The notes under the pieces: model-generated
Databases searched by the model: none
What the model was told of the DNA's origin: nothing
What the model saw: the letters and a program-made list of their open reading frames with translations, nothing else
Assembly (NCBI GenBank): GCA_000585075.1
Contig: JEMY01000026.1
Location: forward strand, 16,335-80,334
Source: Candidatus Accumulibacter regalis
Lineage (GTDB): Bacteria; Pseudomonadota; Gammaproteobacteria; Burkholderiales; Rhodocyclaceae
Reading direction: 5' to 3'
DNA length: 64,000 nucleotides
Shown: positions 23,650 to 36,742 of the stretch, in pieces
How positions within the stretch are numbered: the first letter of the stretch is position 1
Layout: each line of letters starts with the position of its first letter
Position numbers and translations under genes: made by a program

Positions 23650-24416
23650 CAATCGGCCAGTTCCGCGGTCACCGGCGCGTGATCCGACGGTCGTTCGAGC
23701 TTGCGCAGGTCGCGCTTGATTTCGGCCCCCGTACAGCGTCCGGCGAGCGCCGTCGACAGCAGGATGTGGTCGATGCGCAGCCCGCGGTTCTTCTGGAAAC
23801 CGAGCATCCGGTAATCCCACCATGAAAAGCTCTTCTCCGGCTGCTCGAAGAGGCGAAAGCTGTCCCGCAGGCCGAGGTCCAGAAGGCGCTGGAAAGCCGC
23901 CCGCTCGGCTGCGGAGCACAGGATCTGTCCAGCCCAGGCTGCCGGATCGTGCACGTCGCGGTCGTCGGGCGCAATGTTGAAGTCTCCGGCCAGGACCAGG
24001 CGTGGATTCTCGGCCAGCTGCGCGGCGATCCAGTCGATCAGCGCATCGAGCCAGGCAAGCTTGTAGGCGTACTTGTCGCTGCCGACTGCCTGGCCGTTCG
24101 GCACGTAGGCGCAGATGAAACAAATCCCGCTCACCGTTGCCGCCAGCAGGCGTTTTTGCGGATCCGCATGGAGCGGGTTGCCGAAAACGACATCCGTCGG
24201 CGGCTCGCGAGTCAGTAGAGCGACACCGTTGTACGTCTTCTGTCCGGAGAAAACGACGTGATAGCCGGCGGCCTCGAGCTCCGCCTTCGGGAAGAACGGG
24301 TCGTCGAGCTTGGTTTCCTGCAGGCAGACGACAGCGGGTTTCTGCGCCGCCAGCCAGTCGAGCAACTGCGGCAGCCGGACCTTGAGCGAATTGACGTTCC
24401 AGCTGGCGATCTTCAT
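23649..24416 (-). CDS. xthA: Exodeoxyribonuclease III
   Basis: MKIASWNVNSLKVRLPQLLDWL, CLQETKLDDPFFP, RIDHILLS. Confidence 0.94.
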   Translation of the reverse strand: MKIASWNVNSLKVRLPQLLDWLAAQKPAVVCLQETKLDDPFFPKAELEAAGYHVVFSGQKTYNGVALLTREPPTDVVFGNPLHADPQKRLLAATVSGICFICAYVPNGQAVGSDKYAYKLAWLDALIDWIAAQLAENPRLVLAGDFNIAPDDRDVHDPAAWAGQILCSAAERAAFQRLLDLGLRDSFRLFEQPEKSFSWWDYRMLGFQKNRGLRIDHILLSTALAGRCTGAEIKRDLRKLERPSDHAPVTAELAD

Positions 24417-24931
24417 TCGCGGGGCGGGCCGGCAGGTTTGAAGCCGTAGGGAGCGGTGGCCGGATAGCCGGCAAAGTCGAGCAGCTCGTTCCAGGTGGCG
24501 GCAGTAAAGCCGGTGGCGCTTTGCCGGCCGACGCTGATGCTTGGCAGCACGGCGTCGCCGCCCAGTTGCCGGCCAAGCGCCGTCAGCTCGTCCTGGCTGG
24601 TGAGCAGTTTTTCCACGAAGGGAACGCCGCGGCCATTGAGCAGCACGCGCGCCTGCTGGCAGGCGCCACAGTCGGCGCTGGTGTACAGGACGACGGGGAA
24701 TCTGGCGCTCGCCTGGCGTATGGCGTAAGGAAGTCGCTGCTCGTCTTCGCCTGCGTTGGCCCCCTCGGAGACGGTTACCCCGGGCGTTCCCGGCGGCGGT
24801 GGCCGGTCGGATATCACGGTGACGCCGCTGCGCGCGTCGATCCAGCGGTAGGTTTGTTGCGCGTTGACCGCGCTGGCCGCCAGCAAGGAAGCGGCGATAG
24901 CGGCGAAGCGGACGGCGGTTGTCGGGTGCAT
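24413..24931 (-). CDS. DUF4124 plus glutaredoxin-like secreted protein
   Basis: Signal peptide, TYRWIDARSGVTVISDRPPPPG (DUF4124-like), then VVLYTSADCGACQQARVLL. Confidence 0.82.
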   Translation of the reverse strand: MHPTTAVRFAAIAASLLAASAVNAQQTYRWIDARSGVTVISDRPPPPGTPGVTVSEGANAGEDEQRLPYAIRQASARFPVVLYTSADCGACQQARVLLNGRGVPFVEKLLTSQDELTALGRQLGGDAVLPSISVGRQSATGFTAATWNELLDFAGYPATAPYGFKPAGPPRE

Positions 24932-24946
24932 GGGCGTGACCTTCCT

Positions 24947-27034
24947 TTACACCGAAACCATGCCGCTGTGCCTGAGCAGCGCGTCGACCTGCGGATCGCG
25001 ACCGCGGAAGGCGCGGAAGTTCTCGATCGCCGGACGACTGCCGCCGACCGACAGAATGCTGCTCAGGAAGCGTTGTCCGGTGTTCTGGTCGAAAGGGTCG
25101 CCGGCCTCTTCGAAAGCGCCGTAGCAGTCGGCCGAGAGGACTTCGGCCCACTTGTAGCTGTAGTAGCCGGCGCCGTAACCGCCGGCGAAGATGTGCGAGA
25201 AGCTGTTCGGGAAGCGGTGCCACTCGGGCGGGACAAGAACCGCGACTTCGCGGCGCACGTCGCCGAGCAGGTCGAGCACGCTGCGTTCTCCAGCCGGGTC
25301 GAAGTCGCTGTGCAGGAGCAGGTCGAAGAGCGAAAACTCGATCTGGCGAAGCGTCTGCATGCCGCTCTGGAAGTTCCTGGCCGCCAGCATCTTGTCGAAA
25401 AGTGCGCGCGGCAGCGCGTGGCCGGTGTCGACATGGCTGCTCATCCCCTGCACGACGCTCCACTCCCAGCAGTAGTTCTCCATGAACTGCGATGGCAGTT
25501 CGACGGCGTCCCACTCGACACCGTGGATGCCGGCGACGGCCAGCTCGTCGACGCGTGTCAGCAGGTGGTGCAGGCCGTGGCCGGTCTCGTGAAAGAGGGT
25601 GATTACTTCGTCGTGCGTGAAGGTCGCCGGCCTTGCCTGACCATTCGTGTTACCGATCGGGCGCGAGAAGTTGCAGTTGAGATAGGCCACCGGTTTCTGG
25701 ATGGGGTCGGTCGCCGCGGCAGCGGAAGACCGTCGGCGACGGGTGATCGCTTCGTCCATCCAGGCGCCGCCACGCTTCGTTTCACGGGCGTAAAGGTCGA
25801 GGTAGAACTGGCCAAGCAGTTCGCCGGCGGGCGTTTCGATGCGGAAGAAGCGCACGTCCTCGTGCCAGACTGGCGCGTTGTCGCGTTTGAGACAGACGCC
25901 GAACAGCGTTTCGACGACTTCGAAGAGGCCACTGAGAACCTTGTCCTCGGTGAAATACTGCTTTACTTCCTGCTCGGAGAAGGCGTACCGCTCTTGCAGG
26001 AGCTTTTCGGAAACGTAGCCGACGTCCCAGGGCTCGATGTCCTGGAGTTGCAGCTCGCTACGCGCGAAGGCGCGCAGGTCGGCAATGTCCCGTTCGGCGA
26101 AGGGCCTGGCCTTGGTCGCCATGTCGCGCAGAAAGGCCAGTACCTGGGGCACCGACTCGGCCATTTTTGGCACCAGCGACACTTCGGCGAAACTGGCGTA
26201 GCCGAGCATCTGCGCCTCTTCACGGCGCAGCCGGAGAATCTGGCCGATCAGCGGCGTATTGTCCAACTCGGCAGCCCCGAATTCGGCGGCGCGAGTGGCG
26301 TAGGCACGGTACATCACCGCCCGCAGACGGCGACTGTCGGCGTATTGCATCACCGGCAGGTAGGAAGGCATGTGCAGCGTGAATTTCCAGCCGTCGTGGC
26401 CATCCTTCTCGGCTGCCTCGGCCGCGGCCTGGCGGGCGTCGTCGGGCAGGCCGGCCAGTTCGGCCTCGTCGCTCACCAGTTCGGCAAAGGCGTTGGTGGC
26501 GTCGAGCAGGTTTTCCGAGAATTTGGCCGAAAGCTGCGAAAGTTCCTCCGCAATCGCCTGGAAGCGCGGCTTCTGATCGTCGCGCAGCTCCGCGCCGGCG
26601 AGCCGGAAATCGCGAATCTCGTTGTCGATGATGCGCTGCCGGGTTGGCGAAAGCCTGGCGTATTCGGCGCTCCCGGCGATTGCCTGGTAAGCGGCGAAGA
26701 GCTTGAGGTTCTGACCGAGTTCGGCATAGAAGCGCGAGACTTCGGGGAGCATGCGGTTATACGCCTCGCGCCATTCGGGGACGTCATTGACGGCGTGCAG
26801 ATGGCCGACAACTCCCCAGGCGCGCGACAGCGGTTCGAGGCCGTCACTCAACGCTGCCGCGAAGCTGTCCCAGGTCGTTGTGGCGCCTTCCGTGGTCAGC
26901 CGCACGATCAGCGCGCGGCAGTCGTCGAGAAGCTTGCCGATAGCCGGCTGCACGTCGCTCGGCACAATGGCGTCGAAGCGCGGCAGGCCGGACAGGTCAA
27001 GCAGAGGGTTGTCGCACAGGGGGGAGGCAGTCAT
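24947..27034 (-). CDS. prlC: M3 family oligopeptidase A
   Basis: TLFHETGHGLHHLLT zinc motif; start MTASPLCDNPLLDLSGLPRFDAI at 27034. Confidence 0.95.
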   Translation of the reverse strand: MTASPLCDNPLLDLSGLPRFDAIVPSDVQPAIGKLLDDCRALIVRLTTEGATTTWDSFAAALSDGLEPLSRAWGVVGHLHAVNDVPEWREAYNRMLPEVSRFYAELGQNLKLFAAYQAIAGSAEYARLSPTRQRIIDNEIRDFRLAGAELRDDQKPRFQAIAEELSQLSAKFSENLLDATNAFAELVSDEAELAGLPDDARQAAAEAAEKDGHDGWKFTLHMPSYLPVMQYADSRRLRAVMYRAYATRAAEFGAAELDNTPLIGQILRLRREEAQMLGYASFAEVSLVPKMAESVPQVLAFLRDMATKARPFAERDIADLRAFARSELQLQDIEPWDVGYVSEKLLQERYAFSEQEVKQYFTEDKVLSGLFEVVETLFGVCLKRDNAPVWHEDVRFFRIETPAGELLGQFYLDLYARETKRGGAWMDEAITRRRRSSAAAATDPIQKPVAYLNCNFSRPIGNTNGQARPATFTHDEVITLFHETGHGLHHLLTRVDELAVAGIHGVEWDAVELPSQFMENYCWEWSVVQGMSSHVDTGHALPRALFDKMLAARNFQSGMQTLRQIEFSLFDLLLHSDFDPAGERSVLDLLGDVRREVAVLVPPEWHRFPNSFSHIFAGGYGAGYYSYKWAEVLSADCYGAFEEAGDPFDQNTGQRFLSSILSVGGSRPAIENFRAFRGRDPQVDALLRHSGMVSV

Positions 27035-27078
27035 CAGGGGTTCCGTGGTTGCAGAGGAGGGTGCTCGCCAGCACCTCG

Positions 27079-27852
27079 CTATTCTACAAGGTCGCGATAA
27101 GCGTGCCACGACGCGTGCCCGATCAAGGGCATGAGAACGACCAAGCCAAAGAACAGGGTGGCAATACCGAGGACGGTCAGCGTTGCAACAATGGCCGCCC
27201 AGAGGACCATCAGGCGTATGTTGGCGTCGACCGCATGCAGGCTGGTGCGCATCGCAGTGATGAAGCCCACCTGGCGATCGAGCAGCAGCGGCACCGAGAC
27301 GACGGTGATGGCGAAAACCAGCAAAGCCAGACTGCCACCGCTCAGCAGCCAGATGATCATCAGATCGCGATTTTCCGGCAACTTGGGCATCTCGGCGAGC
27401 AAGATCAGCAGATCGGGCGGGATATGGGGTGCCAGGAGCAGGAAGAGCAGCGTCGAAATGCGTTCCCAGCACAGTCCGACGATGGCCAGCAGCAGTCCCA
27501 GTTTGACCAGCTCGCGCGCATTGCGGCGACCGCCGGCCAGCGATATCAGAAAAGTCGAAGACTGACCGGCCTGGCGGCGGCGGCTGATCTCGTACAGCCC
27601 GCCGCAGAGCAGCGGCGCAATCAGCAGGAAGCCGGAAGTGGCGGCGATGAACAGGTGGCCCTGCCGCCAGGCAAAAATGGTGATCAGGTCGCCAAAGATG
27701 GCAAACAGCAGTCCATACGAAAGGCTGGCGACGGGATTGGCGCGCATGTCGCGCCAGGCTGCGGCCAACCAGATCAGGGGCTGGCCGATGGCGACACTGC
27801 GAACGTTCAACGGCGCTCGGCGCCGCTCAGATGACGTGGCTTCTAGACCCAT
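27079..27852 (-). CDS. DUF2189-type integral membrane protein
   Basis: Multiple TM helices; WLAAAWRDMRANPVASLSYGLLFA...PLIGHASWHAYRDLV. Confidence 0.8.
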   Translation of the reverse strand: MGLEATSSERRRAPLNVRSVAIGQPLIWLAAAWRDMRANPVASLSYGLLFAIFGDLITIFAWRQGHLFIAATSGFLLIAPLLCGGLYEISRRRQAGQSSTFLISLAGGRRNARELVKLGLLLAIVGLCWERISTLLFLLLAPHIPPDLLILLAEMPKLPENRDLMIIWLLSGGSLALLVFAITVVSVPLLLDRQVGFITAMRTSLHAVDANIRLMVLWAAIVATLTVLGIATLFFGLVVLMPLIGHASWHAYRDLVE

Positions 27853-27909
27853 GCGGTCTCCTTGCTGAAGGGCGTAGGCCGGTTGTCATGCGCCGCGCGC
27901 ACGCGGCGG

Positions 27910-28848
27910 TCACTCGACAGGTTTGTCTCCGGTGAGGCGCTGCAGGGCCTCGACATAGCGGGCATGTGTTCCGGCGATCACCGCCAGCGGCAGCGCCGGG
28001 CCAGGCGCCTGCTTGTTCCAGGGCAGCGTTTCCAGATAATCGCGGATGTACTGCTTGTCGTAGGACGGGGGGTTGCTTCCCTCACGGTAGGCGTCGGCTG
28101 GCCAGAAACGTGACGAGTCGGGGGTCAGTACTTCGTCGATCAGGTGCAGCGTGCCGGTGGCATCGAGGCCGAACTCGAACTTGGTGTCGGCGATGATGAT
28201 GCCGCGTGCAGCGGCGTGCGCGGCGGCGGCGGTGTACAGAGCGATGGCCACGTCGCGTGCCTGCGTGGCAATATCGGCGCCGCTCCTGCCGCTGGCGGGA
28301 AGGATGTCGGCGAGCGTGCGTGCGCAGTCGGCTTGCGCGCGCTCGAACGAAACGTTCTCGTCGTGATCGCCAAGGGCAGCCTTTGTCGCCGGCGTGAAGA
28401 TCGGCTCGGGCAGGCGGCTGGCGAGGCGCAAACCCGGTGGCAGCGGGATGCCGCAGACGCCGCCGCTGGCCTGGTAATCTTTCCACCCCGAACCGATCAG
28501 ATAGCCGCGCACCACCGCTTCGATGGGCAACGGCCGCAAGCGCTTGACGACCAGCGCGCGGCCATGCACCTGCGCGCGCTCGTCGGCGGCGACTACCGTT
28601 TCAGGATCGATCCCGGTCATCTGGTTGGGGACGACGGCCGCGAGTTTTTCGAACCAGAAGCAGGCCAGCTGGGTGAGCAGCTGGCCCTTGCCCGGAATCG
28701 GGTCCGGGAGGACGACGTCGAAGGCCGAGAGGCGATCGCTGGTGACGATCAGCAGCTTGTCGTCGCCGACGGCATAGATGTCGCGCACCTTGCCGCGGCC
28801 GAGCAGCGGCAGGCTCTTGATCGTCGATTCGAAGAGGGCATCGGTCAC
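27910..28848 (-). CDS. purC: Phosphoribosylaminoimidazole-succinocarboxamide synthase (GTG start)
   Basis: [49 protein letters not shown]. Confidence 0.96.
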   Translation of the reverse strand: MTDALFESTIKSLPLLGRGKVRDIYAVGDDKLLIVTSDRLSAFDVVLPDPIPGKGQLLTQLACFWFEKLAAVVPNQMTGIDPETVVAADERAQVHGRALVVKRLRPLPIEAVVRGYLIGSGWKDYQASGGVCGIPLPPGLRLASRLPEPIFTPATKAALGDHDENVSFERAQADCARTLADILPASGRSGADIATQARDVAIALYTAAAAHAAARGIIIADTKFEFGLDATGTLHLIDEVLTPDSSRFWPADAYREGSNPPSYDKQYIRDYLETLPWNKQAPGPALPLAVIAGTHARYVEALQRLTGDKPVE

Positions 28849-29003
28849 GTGGCTGATCCGGAGGGGAGTGATGTGAGCGGGGAAATCGCAGCGGCGGCAG
28901 TCGAGCGTTGGGATTATAGGACACATCACGCTTGCCAAGAGCGCGTCGTCGGCGCTCGCTGCTTTCTGCGTCGCCCGGCCCATAGCGCTGCCCGCGTCGC
29001 CAA

Positions 29004-29148
29004 ATCCCGGCTACGCCTCCTCGCAATGACGTGCACGCTGCTGTGGCGCTGCATTTCCGACGCGACTTTCAGCGCGCCGGACAGCCCGCCTGAAACCATG
29101 TCGCCGCCAGCATTCTCATGTTCCCTACTGCGTGCAACAGTGCACTAG
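29004..29148 (-). repeat. Interspersed repeat copy (TAGTGCACTGTTGC end plus GTCATTGCGAGGAGGCG module)
   Basis: Minus strand reads CTAGTGCACTGTTGCACGCAG..GGAACATG...GCTGAAAGTCGCGTCGGAAATGCAGC...GTCATTGCGAGGAGGCGTAGCCG; resembles copies at 51812 and 63871. Confidence 0.75.
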
Positions 29149-29154
29149 TTGGCG

Positions 29155-30594
29155 TCAGCTCGCAGCGGGTTGCTGATCGCCCACGCGAACGATTTTCAGC
29201 GTATTGGTACCGCCGCTGTTGCCCATCGGCTCGCCGGCGGTGAGCACGATGAAATCGCCTTTTTCGACCAGATTCTCCTTCATCAGCAACTGTTCGGCCT
29301 CGTACAGCAGCTCATCGCGGCTACTCGGCTGCTGGTCCATCAGCACCGGGAAGACGGCCCGATAGAGGCTCATCTTGGTCAACGCTGCGCTGCGTGGGGT
29401 CAGCGCGTAGACCGGTACGCCGCAGTTCAGACGGCTCATCCAGAGCGCCGTCGAACCGGACTCGGTGAGCGCGGCGATCGCCTTTACTTTCAGGTGATGC
29501 GCTGCCCAGATGGCGGCCAGTGAAATGGTCTGATCGATGCGCGTGAAGACCTGGTTGAGGAACTCGCGTTCGAGAGTCACTTCGGCGGACTTCTCTGCTT
29601 CCAGGCAGATCCGCGCCATCGCTTCGATGGTTTCGACCGGAAAGCGGCCGGCCGCCGTTTCCGCCGAGAGCATCACCGCGTCGGTGCCGTCAAGAACCGC
29701 GTTGGCGACGTCGGAAACTTCGGCACGGGTCGGCGCTGGCGAGACGATCATCGACTCCATCATCTGGGTTGCCGTAATCACCAGCTTGTTTCTCTCGCGC
29801 GCCATGCGAATCATGCGCTTCTGCAGCGCCGGTACGGCGGCGTCGCCGACCTCGACGGCGAGGTCGCCGCGGGCGACCATGATCCCGTCCGAGGCGCTGA
29901 TGATCTCTTCGAGGGCGGCAACCGCCTCGACGCGTTCGATCTTGGCGATGGTCAGCGCGTGTCCGCCGGCGGCATGCATCAATTGCCTGGCCATGTACAT
30001 GTCGGCCGCGCTCTTGGGGAACGAGATGGCGACAAAATCAACGTCGATGCTGGCCGCGGTACGAATGTCGTCCATGTCCTTGGCGGTCAGCGCGGCGGCG
30101 GAGAGGCCACCTCCCTGGCGGTTGATGCCCTTGTTGTCGGACAGTTCGCCGCCGTGACGAACGATGGTGAAGATTTCCGAGCCAAGCACGCGCTGAACGT
30201 CGAGCACGATGCGGCCGTCGTCGAGCAGGAGGACGCTGCCCGCCGAGACGTCGCGCGTCAGATCCTTGTAGTCCAGGCCGGCGCGGTCGGCGTTACCCAG
30301 TTCGCACTTGGCGTCGAGGATGAAGGGGGCGCCTTTATCGAGCCAGATCTTGCCGTCGGCAAACTTGCCGACACGGATTTTCGGACCCTGCAGGTCAGCG
30401 AGGATACCTACCGGGCGCCCGACACGGGCGGCCGCCTCGCGTACCAGCTGCGCGCGGGCAATGTGGTCCTGCGGTTTGCCATGGGAAAAATTGAGGCGCA
30501 CGACGTCGACGCCGGCGCGGATCATGCGTTCGAGCACATCGGCGTCCGACGACGCGGGCCCGAGGGTGGCAACGATCTTGGTATCGCGGGGCAT
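29155..30594 (-). CDS. pyk: Pyruvate kinase
   Basis: MPRDTKIVATLGPASSDADVLERMIRAGVDVVRLNFSHG; IMVARGDLAVEVG; ATQMMESM. Confidence 0.97.
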   Translation of the reverse strand: MPRDTKIVATLGPASSDADVLERMIRAGVDVVRLNFSHGKPQDHIARAQLVREAAARVGRPVGILADLQGPKIRVGKFADGKIWLDKGAPFILDAKCELGNADRAGLDYKDLTRDVSAGSVLLLDDGRIVLDVQRVLGSEIFTIVRHGGELSDNKGINRQGGGLSAAALTAKDMDDIRTAASIDVDFVAISFPKSAADMYMARQLMHAAGGHALTIAKIERVEAVAALEEIISASDGIMVARGDLAVEVGDAAVPALQKRMIRMARERNKLVITATQMMESMIVSPAPTRAEVSDVANAVLDGTDAVMLSAETAAGRFPVETIEAMARICLEAEKSAEVTLEREFLNQVFTRIDQTISLAAIWAAHHLKVKAIAALTESGSTALWMSRLNCGVPVYALTPRSAALTKMSLYRAVFPVLMDQQPSSRDELLYEAEQLLMKENLVEKGDFIVLTAGEPMGNSGGTNTLKIVRVGDQQPAAS

Positions 30595-31081
30595 GGGGTT
30601 CCTATTCTTGTTGTACAGACGAGGCTTCCATCTGGGGCGGTTTTCTTGGCGTGTTGGCGGGGCACGCACGAGCCGATTTGTCAGCCGTTTTCTCTGACAG
30701 TGCCTGGCCGTGCCACGTTCAACCGGGAGCGTTGTCCCTGCCGCGCGTGCCGATTCTCGGGTGGGTGAGAATTAGATCGGAGTCGCGGCTACACGACTTG
30801 GGTTGAGTGCAGCCGTCAGATCCGCAGCTGCGTGATTGCCGTGCACTGTACGCGCAACGCAGCAAAGGGGGGCGAGTGCTTGCCTGGCGTTCGCCTGGCG
30901 ATCGTTTTCGTGGCGACGGGTTGCAGCGCTTGTCGAGGGGCGGCATGGCGAGTGGCGATGGGCTCAGTTCGGGCGCTGTCGGCCCCGGTCCGGCGGCAAC
31001 AGGTGCCGGTCGAGCGACCAACAAGAGGTCGTCAAGGGCTTTGCCTCAGGAAGCCGAGGAGGGCGGGGGGAGAGGGTCAGG

Positions 31082-31106
31082 AAAAGGGGCGCCCGAAAGC
31101 GCCCCT
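31082..31106 (-). terminator. Rho-independent-type terminator downstream of gap
   Basis: GGGGCGC-CCGAAA-GCGCCCC stem-loop; TTTT follows on the minus strand, just past the gap stop. Confidence 0.75.
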
Positions 31107-31116
31107 GAATGGCTGT

Positions 31117-34124
<3,008 letters not shown>

Positions 34125-34261
34125 GATAATTTGCCGATCAGAAGCGGGTTGTTGGGTCGCATGGGCAAATTATCCGCCAAAACAGCAGGCATTGCCACCT
34201 TCCCTTGTGACGCCGCACGAGGAGGTGGCTGCTTGTGACTACAGACAGCGATGGCTCATGC

Positions 34262-34330
34262 GTAGTGGTTTATTAAATAGCAAAAGCTAACTATAAATGG
34301 AAAAAAGTTTAACTTTTAATTATCTATTGT
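34262..34330. promoter_or_regulatory. AT-rich intergenic region between divergent tkt and cbbY: probable cbb/tkt control region
   Basis: Strongly AT-rich in a GC-rich window; contains AAAAGTT-T-AACTTTT at 34303-34317. Confidence 0.5.
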
Positions 34331-34373
34331 GCCGCCTACACTGGTCGCTATCGAACGACGCCATGTGACCCGA

Positions 34374-35222
34374 ATGCACGCAGACCAGCCGGCCGAACGC
34401 ACAATGATCTCGCGCCCTTGCAGCGCGACGCTTGGGCAATCGGTCGTCCTGCAGGCGGTCATCTTCGACGTTGACGGGACGCTCGCCGATAGCGAGCGCG
34501 ACGGCCACCGCGTGGCCTTCAACCGGGCTTTTGCACAGTCCGGCCTGGACTGGGAGTGGTCGGTCGCCACCTACGGCGAATTGCTCGCGGTGACCGGTGG
34601 CAAGGAGCGCATCCGTCACTTCGCGGCACAGCACGCACCGCAGTGGCTGCAGCGGCCAGCGAGTGACGCCTGGCTGACCGGGTTGCATCGCTTGAAGAGC
34701 GAGATCTACGCGCAGCTGGTGGGCGCCGGTCGCATCGCCTTGCGGCCTGGCGTGGCGCGCCTGCTGGGCGAGTTGCGCCGCGCGGGTGTGCGCCTGGCGA
34801 TCGCCACGACAACGACGCCGTCGAGCCTGCACAGCCTGCTGCTCACCCGCTTTGGCGACCAGGCCGGGTCGCTCTTCGAAGTCATCGGCGCCGGTGATGT
34901 GGTGGCCGACAAGAAGCCCGCTCCGGATATCTATCACTGGGTCTTGCGGCAAATGAACCTGCCCCCGCAAGCCTGCCTGGCGGTCGAGGATTCGCTGCCC
35001 GGGCTGCGGGCGGCGACGGCCGCCGGCATCCCGACCGTAATCACCGTCAACGCCTATAGCGCAGACGACGACTTCGCCGGCGCGCTGAGCGTGCTTTCCG
35101 ATCTCGGCGAGCCTGGCGCGCCCGCGCGCCGCCTGGGGGGGGCGCCGCTGGCCGGGGAATGCGTCGATCTTGCCCAGCTGCGCCTTTGGCAGCGCACAGC
35201 GGTGGTCGACATGAACCACTGA
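34374..35222 (+). CDS. cbbY: HAD-family phosphatase CbbY
   Basis: VIFDVDGTLADSERDGHRVAFNRAF; KKPAPDIY; AVEDSLPGLRAATAAG; upstream of cbbM. Start codon uncertain. Confidence 0.92.
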   Translation: MHADQPAERTMISRPCSATLGQSVVLQAVIFDVDGTLADSERDGHRVAFNRAFAQSGLDWEWSVATYGELLAVTGGKERIRHFAAQHAPQWLQRPASDAWLTGLHRLKSEIYAQLVGAGRIALRPGVARLLGELRRAGVRLAIATTTTPSSLHSLLLTRFGDQAGSLFEVIGAGDVVADKKPAPDIYHWVLRQMNLPPQACLAVEDSLPGLRAATAAGIPTVITVNAYSADDDFAGALSVLSDLGEPGAPARRLGGAPLAGECVDLAQLRLWQRTAVVDMNH

Positions 35223-35291
35223 CGGGCAGCCGGCCTACGGGTAAAAACACCCACGAACACTTTCTTGACCATACTAGACACGGAGACAAGC

Positions 35292-36671
35292 ATGGACCAA
35301 TCGAATCGTTACGCCGACCTCAGCCTCAGGGAAGACGAGCTGATCAGTGGCGGCAAGCACATTCTGGTGGCCTACAAGATGAAACCCAAGGCCGGTTACG
35401 ACTATCTGCAGGCCGCCGCGCATTTCGCCGCCGAGTCGTCCACCGGGACCAACGTCGAGGTGTGTACCACCGACGATTTCACCCGCGGCGTCGATGCCCT
35501 GGTCTATCTGATCGACGAAGCCAGCGAAGAGATGCGCATTGCCTATCCGCTCGACCTCTTCGACCGTAACGTCACCGACGGTCGGATGATGATCGTTTCC
35601 TTCCTGACCCTGGTGATCGGCAACAATCAGGGCATGGGCGACATCGAGCACGCCAAGATCTATGACTTCTACGTGCCCGAGCGTGCGCTGCAGTTGTTCG
35701 ACGGACCGGCCAAGGACATTTCCGACATGTGGCGCATTCTCGGCCGTCCGGTCAAGGACGGCGGCTACATTGCCGGGACGATCATCAAGCCCAAGCTGGG
35801 CCTGCGCCCCGAACCGTTCGCCAAGGCCGCGTACCAGTTCTGGCTCGGCGGCGACTTCATCAAGAACGACGAGCCGCAGGGAAACCAGGTCTTTGCGCCG
35901 ATGAAGAAGGTCATGCCGCTGGTGGTCGACGCGATGAAACGTGCGCAGGACGAGACCGGGCAGGCGAAGCTCTTCTCGGCCAACATCACCGCCGACGACC
36001 ACTACGAAATGTGTGCCCGTGCCGACTACATCCTCGAGACCTTCGGGCCCGACGCCGACAAGGTCGCTTTCCTGGTCGACGGCTACGTCGGCGGTCCGGG
36101 CATGGTCACCACCGCGCGTCGGCAGTACCCCAACCAGTACCTGCACTACCACCGCGCCGGTCACGGCGCGGTCACCTCGCCGAGTTCGAAGCGCGGTTAC
36201 GACGCCTACGTTCTGGCCAAGATGGCGCGCCTGCAGGGGGCCTCGGGAATTCACGTCGGCACCATGGGCTACGGCAAGATGGAAGGCACCGCCGACGACC
36301 GGGCGATCGCCTACATCATCGAGCGTGACGAGTACCAGGGCCCGGCCTATTTCCAGAAGTGGTACGGCATGAAGCCGACGACGCCGATCATTTCCGGCGG
36401 CATGAACGCCCTGCGCCTGCCCGGCTTCTTCGCCAACCTCGGCCACGGCAATGTCATCAACACCTCGGGTGGCGGTTCGTACGGCCACATCGACAGCCCC
36501 GCCGCCGGCGCCATTTCACTGCGCCAGGCCTACGAGTGCTGGCAGGCCGGTGCCGACCCGATCGAATGGGCCCGCGAGCACCCGGAGTTTGCGCGTGCCT
36601 TCGAGTCCTTCCCGGGCGACGCCGACACGCTCTATCCAGGCTGGCGCGACAAGCTCGGCGCGCATCGCTGA
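35292..36671 (+). CDS. cbbM: Form II ribulose-1,5-bisphosphate carboxylase
   Basis: [88 protein letters not shown]. Confidence 0.98.
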   Translation: MDQSNRYADLSLREDELISGGKHILVAYKMKPKAGYDYLQAAAHFAAESSTGTNVEVCTTDDFTRGVDALVYLIDEASEEMRIAYPLDLFDRNVTDGRMMIVSFLTLVIGNNQGMGDIEHAKIYDFYVPERALQLFDGPAKDISDMWRILGRPVKDGGYIAGTIIKPKLGLRPEPFAKAAYQFWLGGDFIKNDEPQGNQVFAPMKKVMPLVVDAMKRAQDETGQAKLFSANITADDHYEMCARADYILETFGPDADKVAFLVDGYVGGPGMVTTARRQYPNQYLHYHRAGHGAVTSPSSKRGYDAYVLAKMARLQGASGIHVGTMGYGKMEGTADDRAIAYIIERDEYQGPAYFQKWYGMKPTTPIISGGMNALRLPGFFANLGHGNVINTSGGGSYGHIDSPAAGAISLRQAYECWQAGADPIEWAREHPEFARAFESFPGDADTLYPGWRDKLGAHR

Positions 36672-36742
36672 GCGGCGGGCTGGCCGCCGCACGAACGACT
36701 TCCGAACAGCGATCGAGACAGCAACGGGAACAGGACCAGGCA

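Noticed and set aside
24521-27100. 859-aa plus-strand ORF
   Set aside because: Antisense to prlC, xthA-flanking genes with strong motifs; a GC-rich shadow ORF with no recognisable domains.
35274-36488. 404-aa minus-strand ORF
   Set aside because: Antisense to cbbM; composition-driven.
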